Shown: in pieces, positions 40,371 through 49,834 of the stretch
How the letters are laid out: each line of letters begins with the position of its first letter
How positions within the stretch are numbered: the stretch's first letter is position 1
NCBI GenBank assembly: GCA_041874725.1
Contig: CP097466.1
Coordinates: 1-64,000 of the forward strand
Direction: 5' to 3'
DNA: 64,000 nt
Source of the DNA: Duganella sp. BuS-21
Lineage (GTDB): Bacteria > Pseudomonadota > Gammaproteobacteria > Burkholderiales > Burkholderiaceae_D
The notes under the pieces: generated by a model
Told to the model about the DNA's origin: nothing
Database searches by the model: none
The model's input: the letters and a program-made list of their open reading frames with translations, nothing else
Position numbers and translations under genes: made by a program

Positions 40371-42548
40371 CTAGGCCTTCTTCACCAGGCTGTGGTTCTT
40401 CAACGGCAGGTCGCGCACGCGCTTGCCGGTGGCGGCGAAGATCGCGTTCAGCACCGCCGGTGCAGCCACGGCGATGGTCGGCTCGCCCACACCGCCCCAG
40501 AATCCGCCGGACGGCATGATGATCGACTCCACCTTCGGCATCTCATCAAGCTTCATCACCTGATAGGTATCGAAGTTGCGCTGCTCGATCTCGCCATCCT
40601 TGAGCGTGCACTCGCCGTACAGCGCGGCCGACAGGCCGTAGACGAAGGACCCCTCCACCTGCGCCTCGATCTGCTGCGGATTCACCGCATAACCCGGATC
40701 GGTGGCCGCGATGATGCGATGGATCTTCACCTTGCCGGTCTTGCGGTCCACCGACACCTCGGCGCACGCGGCGACATAGCTGCCGAAGCCCATGGTCTGC
40801 GCCAGGCCGCGATACACGCCCTTCGGCGCAGGCTTGCCCCAACCTGCCTTCTCCGCCACCGCGTTCAGCACCGCCAGATGCTTCGGATGCTCGGCCATCA
40901 GCTTGCGGCGGAAGGCCAGCGGATCCTGCTTGGTCGCATGCGCCACCTCGTCCAGGAAGCACTCCAGGTAAATCGCATTCTGGTTCAGGTTCACGCCGCG
41001 CCAGAAGCCCGCAGGCACCGGCGGATTGCGCATCGCATGATCCACCAGCAGGTTCGGGAAGCTGTAGCCGATGGACGCCTCCGGTCCCGGCGCGTTCAAG
41101 CCCTGGAACACCACCGGATCCTTGCCGTCCTTCAGCGTCGATCCCAGCGACGCCAGGATGGACTGCCCGGCAATGCGCATATGCAGTGCGGTCACATTGC
41201 CCTTGACGTCCAGGCCTGCCGTCAGCTTGCACTGCGTGATCGGGTGATAGCGGCCATGCTGCATATCCTCCTCGCGCGACCAGATCAACTTGACCGGCGT
41301 GCCGGGCATCTCCTTGGCGATCTTCACCACCTGCGTCACCCAATCGTGGGTGGCGCCGCGACGACCAAAGCCACCGCCCAGGTGCATCTTGTAGACATCG
41401 CACTTGGCCGCCGGCAGTCCGGCCGCTTCCGCCGTCGCCGCCAGCGCGGCCTCGCCGTTCTGGGTCGGCGTCCACACCTCGCAGCGCTCCGCAGTCCAGA
41501 TCGCGGTCGCGTTCATGGTCTCCATGGTGGCGTGGTTCTGCCATGGATACGAATACACCGCCTCGATCTTGCGCGCGGAGGCCTTGATGGCCGCCTTGGC
41601 GTCGCCGTTTGAATTGCCCACCACCGCATCCGGCGCATCCAGCGCGGCCTTCAGCGTGGCGGCGATGTCCTTGCTGGACAGCTTGGCGTTCGGACCCTTG
41701 TCCCATTCGATCGGCATGGCCTCCAGCGCGGACTTGGCACGCCACCAGGTATCGGCCACCACCACCACGGCGCTGTCACCGAGCTTGAACACCTTCTTGA
41801 TGCCGGGCCGCTTCTCGATGGCGGAAGCGTCGAAACTCTTCACCGTGCCGCCGAACACCGGACAATCCTTGATGGCCGCGTTCAGCAGGCCGGGCATCTG
41901 GATATCCATGCCGTAGATTTGCGCGCCGGTGGTCTTGTCCACCGTATCCAGACGCGCCAGACGCTTGCCGGCCAGCTTCCAGTCTTTCGGATCCTTCAGC
42001 GCCACTTCGGTGGGCGGCGTCAGCTTGGCGGCGGCATCGGCCACCTTGCCGTAGCTGATGGTGCGGCCGGAAGGCTTGTGCGTGATCACGCTCGCTGCGG
42101 CCGCGCACTCGGAGGCCGGCACCTTCCACGCATCGGCGGCCGCCTGGACCAGCATGGTGCGCGCCATCGCGCCGCCCTTGCGCACATACTCGTGCGACTC
42201 GCGCACGCCCCGGCTGCCGCCGGTGGAGAAACTGCCCCACACGCGCTTGCGCGCCAGATTCTGGCCGGGCGACGGATATTCGGTTATCACCTTGCTCCAG
42301 TCGGCGTCCAGCTCCTCGGCCACCAGCTGCGCCAGGCCGGTCAGCGTGCCCTGCCCCATCTCGGAGCGGGCGATGCGGATCACGATGGTGTCATCCGGCT
42401 TGATCACCACCCAGGCGTTGACTTCGGGCGCATCGGCGGCAGCGCCTTTAGCGATAGGCGCCTGGTCCGCCGCTGCGGCATCGAAGGGAATGTGGAAGGC
42501 GACCACCAGGCCGCCGGCTATTTTAAGGAAACCGCGACGGGAGTTCAT
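40371..42548 (-). CDS. iorB: Isoquinoline 1-oxidoreductase-type molybdopterin subunit
   Basis: A 725-residue large subunit of a xanthine-dehydrogenase-family molybdenum hydroxylase of the IorB type (N- and C-terminal domains swapped relative to xanthine dehydrogenase). It carries a twin-arginine signal ([18 protein letters not shown]) and is therefore periplasmic. Moco-contact segments are visible: [57 protein letters not shown] and the C-terminal [19 protein letters not shown] with the active-site Glu. The substrate cannot be read from sequence; family members hydroxylate N-heterocycles or oxidise aldehydes. It overlaps iorA by 4 bases. Confidence 0.9.
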   Translation of the reverse strand: MNSRRGFLKIAGGLVVAFHIPFDAAAADQAPIAKGAAADAPEVNAWVVIKPDDTIVIRIARSEMGQGTLTGLAQLVAEELDADWSKVITEYPSPGQNLARKRVWGSFSTGGSRGVRESHEYVRKGGAMARTMLVQAAADAWKVPASECAAAASVITHKPSGRTISYGKVADAAAKLTPPTEVALKDPKDWKLAGKRLARLDTVDKTTGAQIYGMDIQMPGLLNAAIKDCPVFGGTVKSFDASAIEKRPGIKKVFKLGDSAVVVVADTWWRAKSALEAMPIEWDKGPNAKLSSKDIAATLKAALDAPDAVVGNSNGDAKAAIKASARKIEAVYSYPWQNHATMETMNATAIWTAERCEVWTPTQNGEAALAATAEAAGLPAAKCDVYKMHLGGGFGRRGATHDWVTQVVKIAKEMPGTPVKLIWSREEDMQHGRYHPITQCKLTAGLDVKGNVTALHMRIAGQSILASLGSTLKDGKDPVVFQGLNAPGPEASIGYSFPNLLVDHAMRNPPVPAGFWRGVNLNQNAIYLECFLDEVAHATKQDPLAFRRKLMAEHPKHLAVLNAVAEKAGWGKPAPKGVYRGLAQTMGFGSYVAACAEVSVDRKTGKVKIHRIIAATDPGYAVNPQQIEAQVEGSFVYGLSAALYGECTLKDGEIEQRNFDTYQVMKLDEMPKVESIIMPSGGFWGGVGEPTIAVAAPAVLNAIFAATGKRVRDLPLKNHSLVKKA

Positions 42549-43048
42549 GCCTTGCTCCCTTCAATGCGTTCGATCGCCAGGCCCGCCGTGGCGGGATCGC
42601 CGCCGCGCACCGCCACGTGGATGGCCTTGCGCACGCGGTTATAGGTGCCGCATCGGCAGATGTTGGTCATGGCCGCATCGATATCGGCGTCGGTACATTT
42701 GGGCTTGTCGCGGATCAGCGCGGCGGCGGCCATGATCATGCCGGACTGGCAGAAACCGCACTGCGGCACGTCGAGCGCGGCCCAGGCTTTTTGGATGGGA
42801 TGGGAGCCGTCCTTGGACAGGCCCTCGATGGTGGTGATCTTCTGATTGGCGGTGACGGCGGCGGCGGGATACACGCAGCTGCGCACCGGCTGGCCGTCGA
42901 TATGCACGGTGCAGGCGCCGCACTGGGCCACGCCACAACCGTACTTGGTGCCGGTCATGCCGAGCTGCTCCCGGATCACCCACAGCAGCGGCGTATCGTC
43001 CTCCGCCTCATATTCCCTGACGATACCGTTGACGTTCAGCTTGCCCAT
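42545..43048 (-). CDS. iorA: Two-[2Fe-2S] small subunit of molybdenum hydroxylase
   Basis: A 167-residue electron-transfer subunit with a plant-type ferredoxin cluster ([23 protein letters not shown]) and a second helical [2Fe-2S] domain (CGFCQSGM...[15 protein letters not shown]). The start at 43048 ([18 protein letters not shown]) has a strong AGGAGA ribosome binding site. It is the first gene of the iorAB-soxXYZA run. Electrons from IorB would pass here and on to a cytochrome; SoxX or another c-type protein in the same operon could be the acceptor, which is inference. Confidence 0.92.
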   Translation of the reverse strand: MGKLNVNGIVREYEAEDDTPLLWVIREQLGMTGTKYGCGVAQCGACTVHIDGQPVRSCVYPAAAVTANQKITTIEGLSKDGSHPIQKAWAALDVPQCGFCQSGMIMAAAALIRDKPKCTDADIDAAMTNICRCGTYNRVRKAIHVAVRGGDPATAGLAIERIEGSKA

Positions 43049-43121
43049 GTGCGATCTCCTGATTGTAGTTTGCCAAAACCGACCGCTGGTCATACTACCA
43101 TCATTTACTAATCGGGAAATT

Positions 43122-43135
43122 TTGACTTGTATCAA
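43122..43135. promoter_or_regulatory. FNR/ANR-like box TTGAC-TTGT-ATCAA upstream of ompW
   Basis: A 9-of-10 match to the TTGAT-N4-ATCAA consensus, located 63 bp before the ompW ATG and 74 bp before iorA on the other strand. ompW is under FNR control in enterics, so oxygen-responsive regulation is plausible. No -10 is obvious, so the exact promoter is not assigned. Confidence 0.6.
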
Positions 43136-43197
43136 GGTTTTTCCATCGTGAAATCCCTACACTTCCTGCCATTATCCAACGACAAAGAGGAAGTGAA

Positions 43198-43806
43198 ATG
43201 AGCAAGCCAGTAGCCGCATTGATGGTCATCGCAGCCCTGTTCAGCGGCGGCGCCTTTGCGCAGGAAACCCCATGGCTGGTGCGCGTGCGCGCTGTGCACC
43301 TGAAGCCGGCGGACAAGGCCGCCCCGGTGGGCGGTGTGGGCGCGCGCGACCGTATCAGCGTCAGCAACGAGACCATCCCGGAATTCGACATCACCTATTT
43401 CTTCACCAAAAACATCGCGGCCGAACTGGTGCTGACCTATCCGCAACAGCACGACGTGGCGCTGGACGGCGCCCACATCGGCACCGTCAAGCACCTGCCG
43501 CCGACGCTGCTGGTGCAGTACCATTTCCTGCCGGAGGGCGGCTTCCGTCCCTACGTGGGCGCCGGCGTCAACTACACCACCTTCTCCAGCAACCACATGT
43601 TGGGTGGCGCGGCCAGCCTGGAACACGACAGCGTCGGCCTGGCGCTGCAGGCGGGCGCCGACATCGCCCTCGACAAGCGATGGTCATTCAACGTCGATGT
43701 GAAAAAAGCGCAGATCCGCAGTGACGTGCTGATCGGTGGCGCCAAGGCCAGCCGCGTCAAGATCGACCCGCTGATGCTGGCGGTTGGGGTGGGCTACCGC
43801 TTCTGA
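43198..43806 (+). CDS. ompW: OmpW-family outer-membrane protein
   Basis: A 202-residue eight-stranded beta-barrel porin for small hydrophobic compounds. Signal peptide MSKPVAALMVIAALFSGGAFAQ, then alternating amphipathic strands with the family marks WLVRVRAVHLKPADK, ISVSNETIPEFDITYFFTKNIAAELVL and LLVQYHFLPEGGFRPYVGAGVNYT, and a terminal aromatic (VGVGYRF) for BAM insertion. It has a good GAGGAAG ribosome binding site. The FNR-like box upstream hints at induction when oxygen is low. Confidence 0.93.
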   Translation: MSKPVAALMVIAALFSGGAFAQETPWLVRVRAVHLKPADKAAPVGGVGARDRISVSNETIPEFDITYFFTKNIAAELVLTYPQQHDVALDGAHIGTVKHLPPTLLVQYHFLPEGGFRPYVGAGVNYTTFSSNHMLGGAASLEHDSVGLALQAGADIALDKRWSFNVDVKKAQIRSDVLIGGAKASRVKIDPLMLAVGVGYRF

Positions 43807-43852
43807 GGCGCTATAATCGTTTCCAAATCGACAGCAACGAACTGGAAACTCC

Positions 43853-44275
43853 ATGCGCAAGATCCTGATAGCCCTGATGCCACTGCTGCTGACCGCCTGC
43901 GTGGACGACTCCGCGTCGTACTATGCGGACGGTCCGGTAGGCAATCACGCGCTGACCATCCATCGGGCGCAGAAGCACTTCTGGAGCAAGGACAGCAGGG
44001 TCGAGCTCATCATGCAGCGCCTGCCCGAATGCATCCGCCGCATCGAATTGACGGAAATGCCGGCGGATGAAGTGGAAATCGAACTACTCTCGGGCGGCGA
44101 CAACGTCTGGACTTTGCGGGCGGGGCAGGAAATGTGGCAAGTCGAAACACAGACCTGCACGGTCTACCCCGACGTCAAGGGCGACGGCGGCGAGCTGATG
44201 GGCGTATTCCGCGCCGACGGCGACCAGTTCGTCTACGAAGCGGCGGTGGTTGAAACCGTGCCCGCCGACAAATAA
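43853..44275 (+). CDS. Hypothetical lipoprotein
   Basis: A 140-residue protein with a lipoprotein signal (MRKILIALMPLLLTAC, lipobox LLTAC, mature Cys16 followed by VDD). The residues after the Cys carry no Asp at +2 by strict numbering (V), so sorting to the outer membrane is likely. The body (RVELIMQRLPECIRRIELTEMPADEVEIEL...NVWTLRAGQEMWQVETQTC) is conserved-looking but I do not recognise a family; two further Cys could form a disulfide. It is separated from ompW by 46 bp and ends just before a long hairpin shared with the convergent chemotaxis gene. Confidence 0.7.
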   Translation: MRKILIALMPLLLTACVDDSASYYADGPVGNHALTIHRAQKHFWSKDSRVELIMQRLPECIRRIELTEMPADEVEIELLSGGDNVWTLRAGQEMWQVETQTCTVYPDVKGDGGELMGVFRADGDQFVYEAAVVETVPADK

Positions 44276-44291
44276 TTCGGGGTCTAAATCG

Positions 44292-44373
44292 GGGTCAGTT
44301 CCGACATTCGGACACGAGCCCAGCCGTAGCGGGCGCTACGGCTGGGCTCGTGTCCGAATGTCGGAACTGACCC
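44292..44373. terminator. Perfect 39-bp inverted repeat between convergent genes
   Basis: Arms 44292-44330 and 44335-44373 are perfectly complementary around a 4-base GGGC loop, starting GGGTCAGTTCCGACATTCGG. It fills the gap between the lipoprotein gene and the oppositely oriented chemotaxis gene, so it can act as a bidirectional terminator. Its ends match those of the hairpin at 47802-47882, indicating a repeat family rather than an ordinary terminator. Confidence 0.8.
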
Positions 44374-44379
44374 TGAATT

Positions 44380-45999
44380 TTAGCGCGCCAGCGCCACCTG
44401 GCGGCTGGCCGAGCGTGCGGCTGGACGGGCTTTCGGGGCCGTGCCCTGCTCGTGGCCCAGCTTAAAACGCGCCACCAGCGAGGCCAGCATCGCCGCCTGC
44501 TCCTGCATGCTGCCGGCCGCCGCCGCCGCCTGCTCCACCAGCGCAGCATTCTGCTGCGTCACCGAATCCATCTCCGTGATCGCCATGTTGACATGGCCGA
44601 TGCCCGTGCTCTGCTCGCTCGACGCTTCCGTGATCGAGGCCATGATCTGCGTCACGCGCGAGACGCTGGTGACCACCTGATCCATGGTCGTGCCCGCCTC
44701 CGCCACCAGCGCGCTGCCGGCGCTGATGCTGTCGACCGAGGCGTTGATCAGCTCCTTGATTTCCTTGGCCGCCGCCGCCGAACGTTGCGCCAGATTGCGC
44801 ACTTCGGATGCCACCACCGCGAAACCACGTCCCTGCTCGCCCGCGCGCGCCGCTTCCACCGCCGCGTTCAGCGCCAGAATGTTGGTCTGGAAGGCGATGC
44901 CGTCGATCACGCTGATGATGTCCACAATCCGCGTGGCCGAGGCGTTGATGGTCTCCATGGTCTGCACCACCTGCGACACCACCTTGCCGCCGCGCTCGGC
45001 CACCTGCGACGCCGATTGCACCAGCTGGTTGGCCTGCACCGCGTTGTCCGCGTTCTGGTTCACGGTCGAGGTCAGCTCTTCCATCGACGCCGCCGTCTCC
45101 TCCAGCGAGCTGGCCTGAGACTCGGTGCGCGCCGACAAGTCCATATTGCCGGAGGCGATCTCGCCCGAGGCGGTGGCGATGGTCTCGGCGCTGTTGCGGA
45201 TCTCGCCGATGGTCTCGGCCAGGCGCTGTTGCATCACCTTCACCGAATTCAGGATGCTGCTGCGGTCGGAGGCGTGGGTCTTCACTTCAACGCTGAGGTC
45301 GCCGTCGGCGATCTGCTGCGTGATCTCGCCAACATACTCCGGATCGCCGCCGATAGTGTGGCGCAGGCTCTTGTTGACGACGCTGACGATCACCGACAGC
45401 AGCACGCACACCACGGCCAGCATCCCCGCCGACTTCAGCAGCGAGGCGCGGAAGGCGATGTCGATATCGTCGGTGTACACGCCGGTGGTCAGGTCCCAGT
45501 TCCACGGCTCGTAATGCATCACGCGGCTGAGCTTGGGCACGGGCTCGGTCGAGCCGGGGCGCGACCAGTAATAGCCGACGAAACCGCCGCCTTCGGGCAG
45601 GGCGCCGGTGGCGGCGATGGCGCGGTAGACGTAGGTTCCTTTCGGATCCTTCAGGTCGACCAGGTCCTTGCCATTGTTCTCGGGCTTAATCGGATGCATC
45701 ACCGACAGTGTGCCGCGGCTGATGGTGAAGTAGCCGTCCTTGCCGTAGCGCAGGCCGCGGATCAGGTCCATGGCCTGCTTCTGCGCCTCTTCCTTGGTCA
45801 GGGCGCCGGATGCGGCGCGGTCGCCGAACTGCTTGACCACGCTGATCGCCATGTCATCCATATTGCGCAGATCGGCCTGGCGCTCTTCCATCCGCACATT
45901 GCGCGTCTGGATGGTTTCGAAAAGAAAAATCGCGGTTATGCACACCAGGCTGCAAATCAGCGGCACCCACAGCTTTTGCTGGAACGACAATTTATTCAT
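44380..45999 (-). CDS. Methyl-accepting chemotaxis protein
   Basis: A 539-residue transmembrane chemoreceptor. TM1 (about 11-30), a periplasmic single-Cache domain (about 35-180; DLIRGLRYGKDGYFTI and PKLSRVMHYEPWNWDLTTGVYTDD are sCache_2 marks), TM2 (about 188-210), HAMP, and the cytoplasmic signalling hairpin with the invariant tip IDGIAFQTNILALNAAVEAARAGEQGRGFAVVASEVRNLAQRSA, by which it contacts CheA/CheW. The C-terminus ends in a Lys/Arg/Ala-rich tail without an NWETF-type CheR tether. Ligand unknown; sCache_2 receptors often sense small organic acids. No che genes are nearby. Confidence 0.95.
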   Translation of the reverse strand: MNKLSFQQKLWVPLICSLVCITAIFLFETIQTRNVRMEERQADLRNMDDMAISVVKQFGDRAASGALTKEEAQKQAMDLIRGLRYGKDGYFTISRGTLSVMHPIKPENNGKDLVDLKDPKGTYVYRAIAATGALPEGGGFVGYYWSRPGSTEPVPKLSRVMHYEPWNWDLTTGVYTDDIDIAFRASLLKSAGMLAVVCVLLSVIVSVVNKSLRHTIGGDPEYVGEITQQIADGDLSVEVKTHASDRSSILNSVKVMQQRLAETIGEIRNSAETIATASGEIASGNMDLSARTESQASSLEETAASMEELTSTVNQNADNAVQANQLVQSASQVAERGGKVVSQVVQTMETINASATRIVDIISVIDGIAFQTNILALNAAVEAARAGEQGRGFAVVASEVRNLAQRSAAAAKEIKELINASVDSISAGSALVAEAGTTMDQVVTSVSRVTQIMASITEASSEQSTGIGHVNMAITEMDSVTQQNAALVEQAAAAAGSMQEQAAMLASLVARFKLGHEQGTAPKARPAARSASRQVALAR

Positions 46000-46192
46000 G
46001 CTTGAAGTCTCCTATTGTCTTATGGAAATCAGCATACCCTCAAAGCCTTAAAGCGTCTCGCATGACTTTCAGGACTGTGGTTTCCGCGTCAAAACAACGG
46101 CGGACTCGGCAACGGCGGTACGTGCTCGGCAGTGTCCATGAGCAATAAAATGTGTCAGAATGCTGGTCTATTATTAACAATTCTTCGCCCCT

Positions 46193-47785
46193 ATGAAACT
46201 CCCCCTGTCGACAGTGCTGCTGGCCTTATGCGCCTGCGCGGCCGAAGCGGCGACACCGCCCAAGCTCGACGGCGCAGCGCTGCTGGAACAGATCGGCACC
46301 CTCGCTTCGGACGAGTTCGAAGGGCGCGCACCCGGCACGCAAGGCGAAAAGCTCACCATCGAATATCTGCAGCAGCAATTCAAAAAGCTGGGGCTGCAGC
46401 CGGGCAATCCGGACGGCACCTATCTGCAGGCGGTGCCGCTGGTCGGCATCTCCAGCCACCCGACGCTGAGCTATGGCGACAAGCAACTCAAATTCGGCGA
46501 CGACTACGTGGCGTGGACCGCGCGCGCCGTGCCCAACCTGGACATCGGCGCATCGGAACTGGTCTTCGTCGGCTACGGCGTGCAGGCGCCGGAATTCAAA
46601 TGGGACGACTACAAGGGCGCGGACCTGAAGGGCAAAACGCTGATCATGCTGATCAACGACCCGCCGGTGCCTGATCCCAAGCGGCCGCGCCAGCTGGACG
46701 CCGCCATCTTCGGCGGCAACACCGTCAGCTGGTACGGGCGCTTGAACTACAAGCTGGAGATGGCGGCCAAGCGGGGCGCGTCGGCGGCGCTGATCGTGCA
46801 CGAAACGAAAGCGGCCGGCTACCCTTATGACGTCGTGGTCAACGGCTGGGGCCGCGAAAACTTCGCGCTGCGCAGCAAAACGCCCGAGCCGACGCTGCCG
46901 CCGATGGCGGGCTGGCTGCAGCAGGAGCGCGCCTGCGACCTGTTCAAGGCGGCCGGGTTGGACTTCAAGGAACTCAAGCAGAAAGCGGCCTCGCGCGACT
47001 TCAAGCCGCTACCGCTGGGCATCAAGCTCAAGCTCAGCGCGGTGAACGCCGCGCGCGCGGTGGACTCGCACAACGTGGTCGGCCGCATTCCGGGCTCCGA
47101 TCCGCAACTGAAGGACGAAGTCATCGTCTACACCGCGCATTGGGACCACTTCGGCATCGACGAAAGCCTGCCGGGACCGCGCACGCAGCAGATCTTCCAC
47201 GGCGCGGTGGACAACGCCAGCGGCGTGGCGGCGCTGCTGCAGATCGCCAAGGCCTACCATGACCTGCCGGTGCCGCCGAAACGCAGCATCGTGTTTGTCG
47301 CCACCACGGCGGAAGAGCGCGGGCAGCTCGGCGCGCAATACTACGTGCGCAACCCGCTCTACCCGATCAGCAAAACCATCCTCAACATCAACATCGACGG
47401 CCTGAACCTGTGGGGCCGCACACGGGATGTGGAACTCAGCGGCATGGGGAAATCGACGGCGGACGACATCGTCGCCAGGATTGCGGCCAGGCAGGGGCGC
47501 GTGGTCAAGCCCGACAGCAACGTCAGCTACGGCAGCTACTACCGTGGCGACCAACTGGAATTTGCGCGTGCGGGGGTGCCGACGATCTACCTGCGCAGCA
47601 GCGCGGGCAAGCTGCTCAACTACACGGCGCACCAATATCACACGGTCAACGACGTGGTGCAAGCGAACTGGAACACGGCCGGTGCGCTGCAAGACATCAG
47701 CCTGTTATTCCAGGCCGGCTACCAGGCCGCGCAAGCCAAAGACCACCCACAATGGCAACCCGCCGCCGAATTCCAGCGCCGCTAA
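46193..47785 (+). CDS. Secreted M28-family zinc aminopeptidase
   Basis: A 530-residue exported peptidase with signal MKLPLSTVLLALCACAAEAA. It has an N-terminal recognition segment (EQIGTLASDEFEGRAPGTQGEKLTIEYL), a PA domain insertion, and the co-catalytic zinc site: AHWDHFG (first His/Asp), VDNASGVAALL (bridging Asp), TTAEERGQLGAQYY (catalytic Glu pair), later INIDGLNLWG and a final His (TAHQYHTVND). M28 enzymes remove N-terminal residues from peptides outside the cytoplasm. It is divergent from the chemoreceptor across a 193-bp gap and converges on the thioredoxin-fold gene. Confidence 0.92.
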   Translation: MKLPLSTVLLALCACAAEAATPPKLDGAALLEQIGTLASDEFEGRAPGTQGEKLTIEYLQQQFKKLGLQPGNPDGTYLQAVPLVGISSHPTLSYGDKQLKFGDDYVAWTARAVPNLDIGASELVFVGYGVQAPEFKWDDYKGADLKGKTLIMLINDPPVPDPKRPRQLDAAIFGGNTVSWYGRLNYKLEMAAKRGASAALIVHETKAAGYPYDVVVNGWGRENFALRSKTPEPTLPPMAGWLQQERACDLFKAAGLDFKELKQKAASRDFKPLPLGIKLKLSAVNAARAVDSHNVVGRIPGSDPQLKDEVIVYTAHWDHFGIDESLPGPRTQQIFHGAVDNASGVAALLQIAKAYHDLPVPPKRSIVFVATTAEERGQLGAQYYVRNPLYPISKTILNINIDGLNLWGRTRDVELSGMGKSTADDIVARIAARQGRVVKPDSNVSYGSYYRGDQLEFARAGVPTIYLRSSAGKLLNYTAHQYHTVNDVVQANWNTAGALQDISLLFQAGYQAAQAKDHPQWQPAAEFQRR

Positions 47786-47801
47786 CTTCGCACTAACTTC
47801 G

Positions 47802-47882
47802 GGGTCAGCTCTGTCATTCGGACATTACGGAACTTTTGGCTTGCTAAAAAGTTCCAATTTGTCCGAATGACAGAGCTGACCC
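47802..47882. terminator. Long hairpin between convergent genes, same end motif as at 44292
   Basis: Outer arms of 23 bp (47802-47824 and 47860-47882, starting GGGTCAGCTCTGTCATTCGG) are perfectly complementary; an inner GGAACTTTT/AAAAGTTCC stem continues the structure. It sits between the M28 peptidase and the thioredoxin-fold gene, both pointing at it. The end motif GGGTCAG...CTGACCC and the following CCTG(A/G)(A/G)TTTTAG match the hairpin at 44292-44382. Confidence 0.8.
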
Positions 47883-47888
47883 TGGGTT

Positions 47889-49208
47889 TTAGAGGGTGGC
47901 GGCGAGGGCGGCGGTTTGGGGGCCGGCGGCGATCGTGGCCAGTTTCGCGGCGAGTTTTTGCAGCTGGCTCAGGTTGCGCTGCTGGTGGGCGTCGGCGCCG
48001 GCGTGGTGGATGTCGGCCAGCAGCGCTTGCGCCGCTTGCTCGATCGCCGCCGCGTCCTGCGGTGCGAGGTCGATCAGGCTGCTCAGGTAGGTGACGCCCC
48101 ATTGCAGGCGCGTCGCCGGTCCCGTCGATGCCTGCCACGCCTTGCCATACCACGACAGCACAGCGGCCATATCGCTGCGGCGCCTGGCGCTGGCCGCCAG
48201 ACTCAGCATGAAGTAGTACGGTGAATGCGAACGCGCCAGCTCGGCCAGCAACACTTGCTCCGCCAGCTCCGGCAGGCCGGCGTCGTTCAGCGCGCCGACC
48301 GCCGTGTTGACCAGCGCGTGCCGTTCGTAAGGATCGGTCGATTCGGCCAGCGCCGCGTCCACCCGCTCGCGCACCAGCGCCTGCAAGCCCTGCGTCGGCG
48401 CCCGCAGCCGCGCCAGGCGCATTTGCAGACGTACCGCCATCAGTCGGTCCGGCGCACTCAGCCAGAAGTCGTCGGCCCATTGCGCTGCCACAGCGCCCAA
48501 GGCGGCGGCCAGTTCTTCGCGCCGGCTGGCGATCTTGATCAGATTGATGCCGCTGTTGTTGAAGATGTCCATGTTGGCGCGCGCCTGTTGCGCGTCGCCC
48601 AGCAGCGCCAGCAAGGCCGCTGCGTCACCCGTGCCGCTTGCCAGTTGGGCATGCAGGCTCAGGCGCATTGCGGCGGCGCGGTCGGTGCTGGCAGCAGCCA
48701 GTGCCGACAAGGTCGGCGCCAGTGCGCGCGAACCCAGCAGCTTGCCTTCGTCGGTATCCCAGGAGTAGTGGCTCAGCAATGACCATTCGTCGGCGCAGAG
48801 CGCGCGCGCGCCGGACAGAGCCGCATCCAGCGCTGCGCTTGCCGATGAGCCGGCTCGATCCACGGCCAGCGCCACATCGAGCGCGGCGACAAACAGCTCA
48901 CCGTCCAGCTCGCACGGCAGGCGTGTGATTTCGCTGCCATCGGGTGCCAACAAGACCAGCGTCGGGTAACTGCGCAGCTGGTATTGGGCGGCCAGCGCCT
49001 GGGCTCCAGGCATGTCGCCATCCAGGTGGTAGCACAGCATGGACGCTGCGCGCGCCACGAATTCGTCACGCGCGAAGATCTCGGATTTCACGCGGTTGCA
49101 CGGCGGGCACCACACCGCGCCCCAGTACAGGAACAGCGGCCGCTGCTGCGCCCGCGCCAAAGCCTGCGCGTCGCCCAGCGTGCCGCCCAGCCATGCGATT
49201 GCCGCCAT
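47889..49208 (-). CDS. Thioredoxin-fold protein with helical-repeat C-terminus
   Basis: A 439-residue protein from the ATG at 49208, five bases after the folE stop (the frame is open upstream but only as a shadow of folE). Residues 1-115 form a thioredoxin fold with the redox motif WGAVWCPPCNRVKSEIF and the cis-Pro strand QLRSYPTLVLLAPDG. The remaining 320 residues are Ala/Leu-rich helices resembling TPR-like repeats. No signal peptide, so cytoplasmic. The role is unknown; proteins of this DUF255/thioredoxin-TPR kind are proposed as thiol chaperones. Tight coupling to folE is conserved in appearance but not functionally explained. Confidence 0.78.
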   Translation of the reverse strand: MAAIAWLGGTLGDAQALARAQQRPLFLYWGAVWCPPCNRVKSEIFARDEFVARAASMLCYHLDGDMPGAQALAAQYQLRSYPTLVLLAPDGSEITRLPCELDGELFVAALDVALAVDRAGSSASAALDAALSGARALCADEWSLLSHYSWDTDEGKLLGSRALAPTLSALAAASTDRAAAMRLSLHAQLASGTGDAAALLALLGDAQQARANMDIFNNSGINLIKIASRREELAAALGAVAAQWADDFWLSAPDRLMAVRLQMRLARLRAPTQGLQALVRERVDAALAESTDPYERHALVNTAVGALNDAGLPELAEQVLLAELARSHSPYYFMLSLAASARRRSDMAAVLSWYGKAWQASTGPATRLQWGVTYLSSLIDLAPQDAAAIEQAAQALLADIHHAGADAHQQRNLSQLQKLAAKLATIAAGPQTAALAATL

Positions 49209-49212
49209 GCGT

Positions 49213-49773
49213 TTAGTCCCTTGCCAGCGCCAGGAACTCGGTGCGCATCGCCAGGTTAGGCTGCAGCTCGCCCAGCATGGCCGAGCTGACGGTTTCTTCG
49301 CCCGGTGTGCGGATGCCACGGCTTTCCATGCACAGGTGACGGCATTTCACCACCACGCCCACGGCCTTCGGCTCCAGCACTTCCATCAGCGCGTTGGCGA
49401 TTTGCATGGTCATGCGTTCCTGCACCTGCAGGCGCTTGGCGAAGCAGTCGACCAGGCGCGTCAGCTTGGACAGGCCGACGATCTTGCCGTTCGGGATGTA
49501 GCCGATGGTGGCCTTGCCGAAGAACGGCGCCAGGTGGTGTTCGCAATGGCTGTACACCGGAATGTTGCGCACAACGATGAATTCGTTGTACTGCTCGGCG
49601 CCGTCTTCAAACGCCTTCAGCAGGTCGACCGGGTTCTGCTCGTAGCCCGAAGTCCAGTGCTGCCACGCCTTGCTCACGCGCGCCGGCGTTTCCAGCAGGC
49701 CAGGACGATCAGGGTCCTCGCCGATGCTGGCGATCAGGCGGCGCCAGTCGTTTTCCGTAAATTCTTGAGACAT
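49213..49773 (-). CDS. folE: GTP cyclohydrolase I
   Basis: Converts GTP to 7,8-dihydroneopterin triphosphate, the first step of folate (and related pterin) synthesis. The 186 residues start MSQEFTENDWRRLIASIGED at 49773; the earlier in-frame codons lie before a ribosome binding site (AAGGTG) and are not used. The zinc and active-site motifs are complete: VYSHCEHHLAPFFGKATIGYIP and VVKCRHLCMESRGIRT. GIRTPGEETVSSAMLG near the end is typical of the zinc-dependent FolE1 family, decameric in E. coli. Confidence 0.96.
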   Translation of the reverse strand: MSQEFTENDWRRLIASIGEDPDRPGLLETPARVSKAWQHWTSGYEQNPVDLLKAFEDGAEQYNEFIVVRNIPVYSHCEHHLAPFFGKATIGYIPNGKIVGLSKLTRLVDCFAKRLQVQERMTMQIANALMEVLEPKAVGVVVKCRHLCMESRGIRTPGEETVSSAMLGELQPNLAMRTEFLALARD

Positions 49774-49834
49774 GATGAAACACCTTTGTTTTGATTTGCC
49801 CGACAGTATATAGAAAACGCCGCCACTTGACCCG

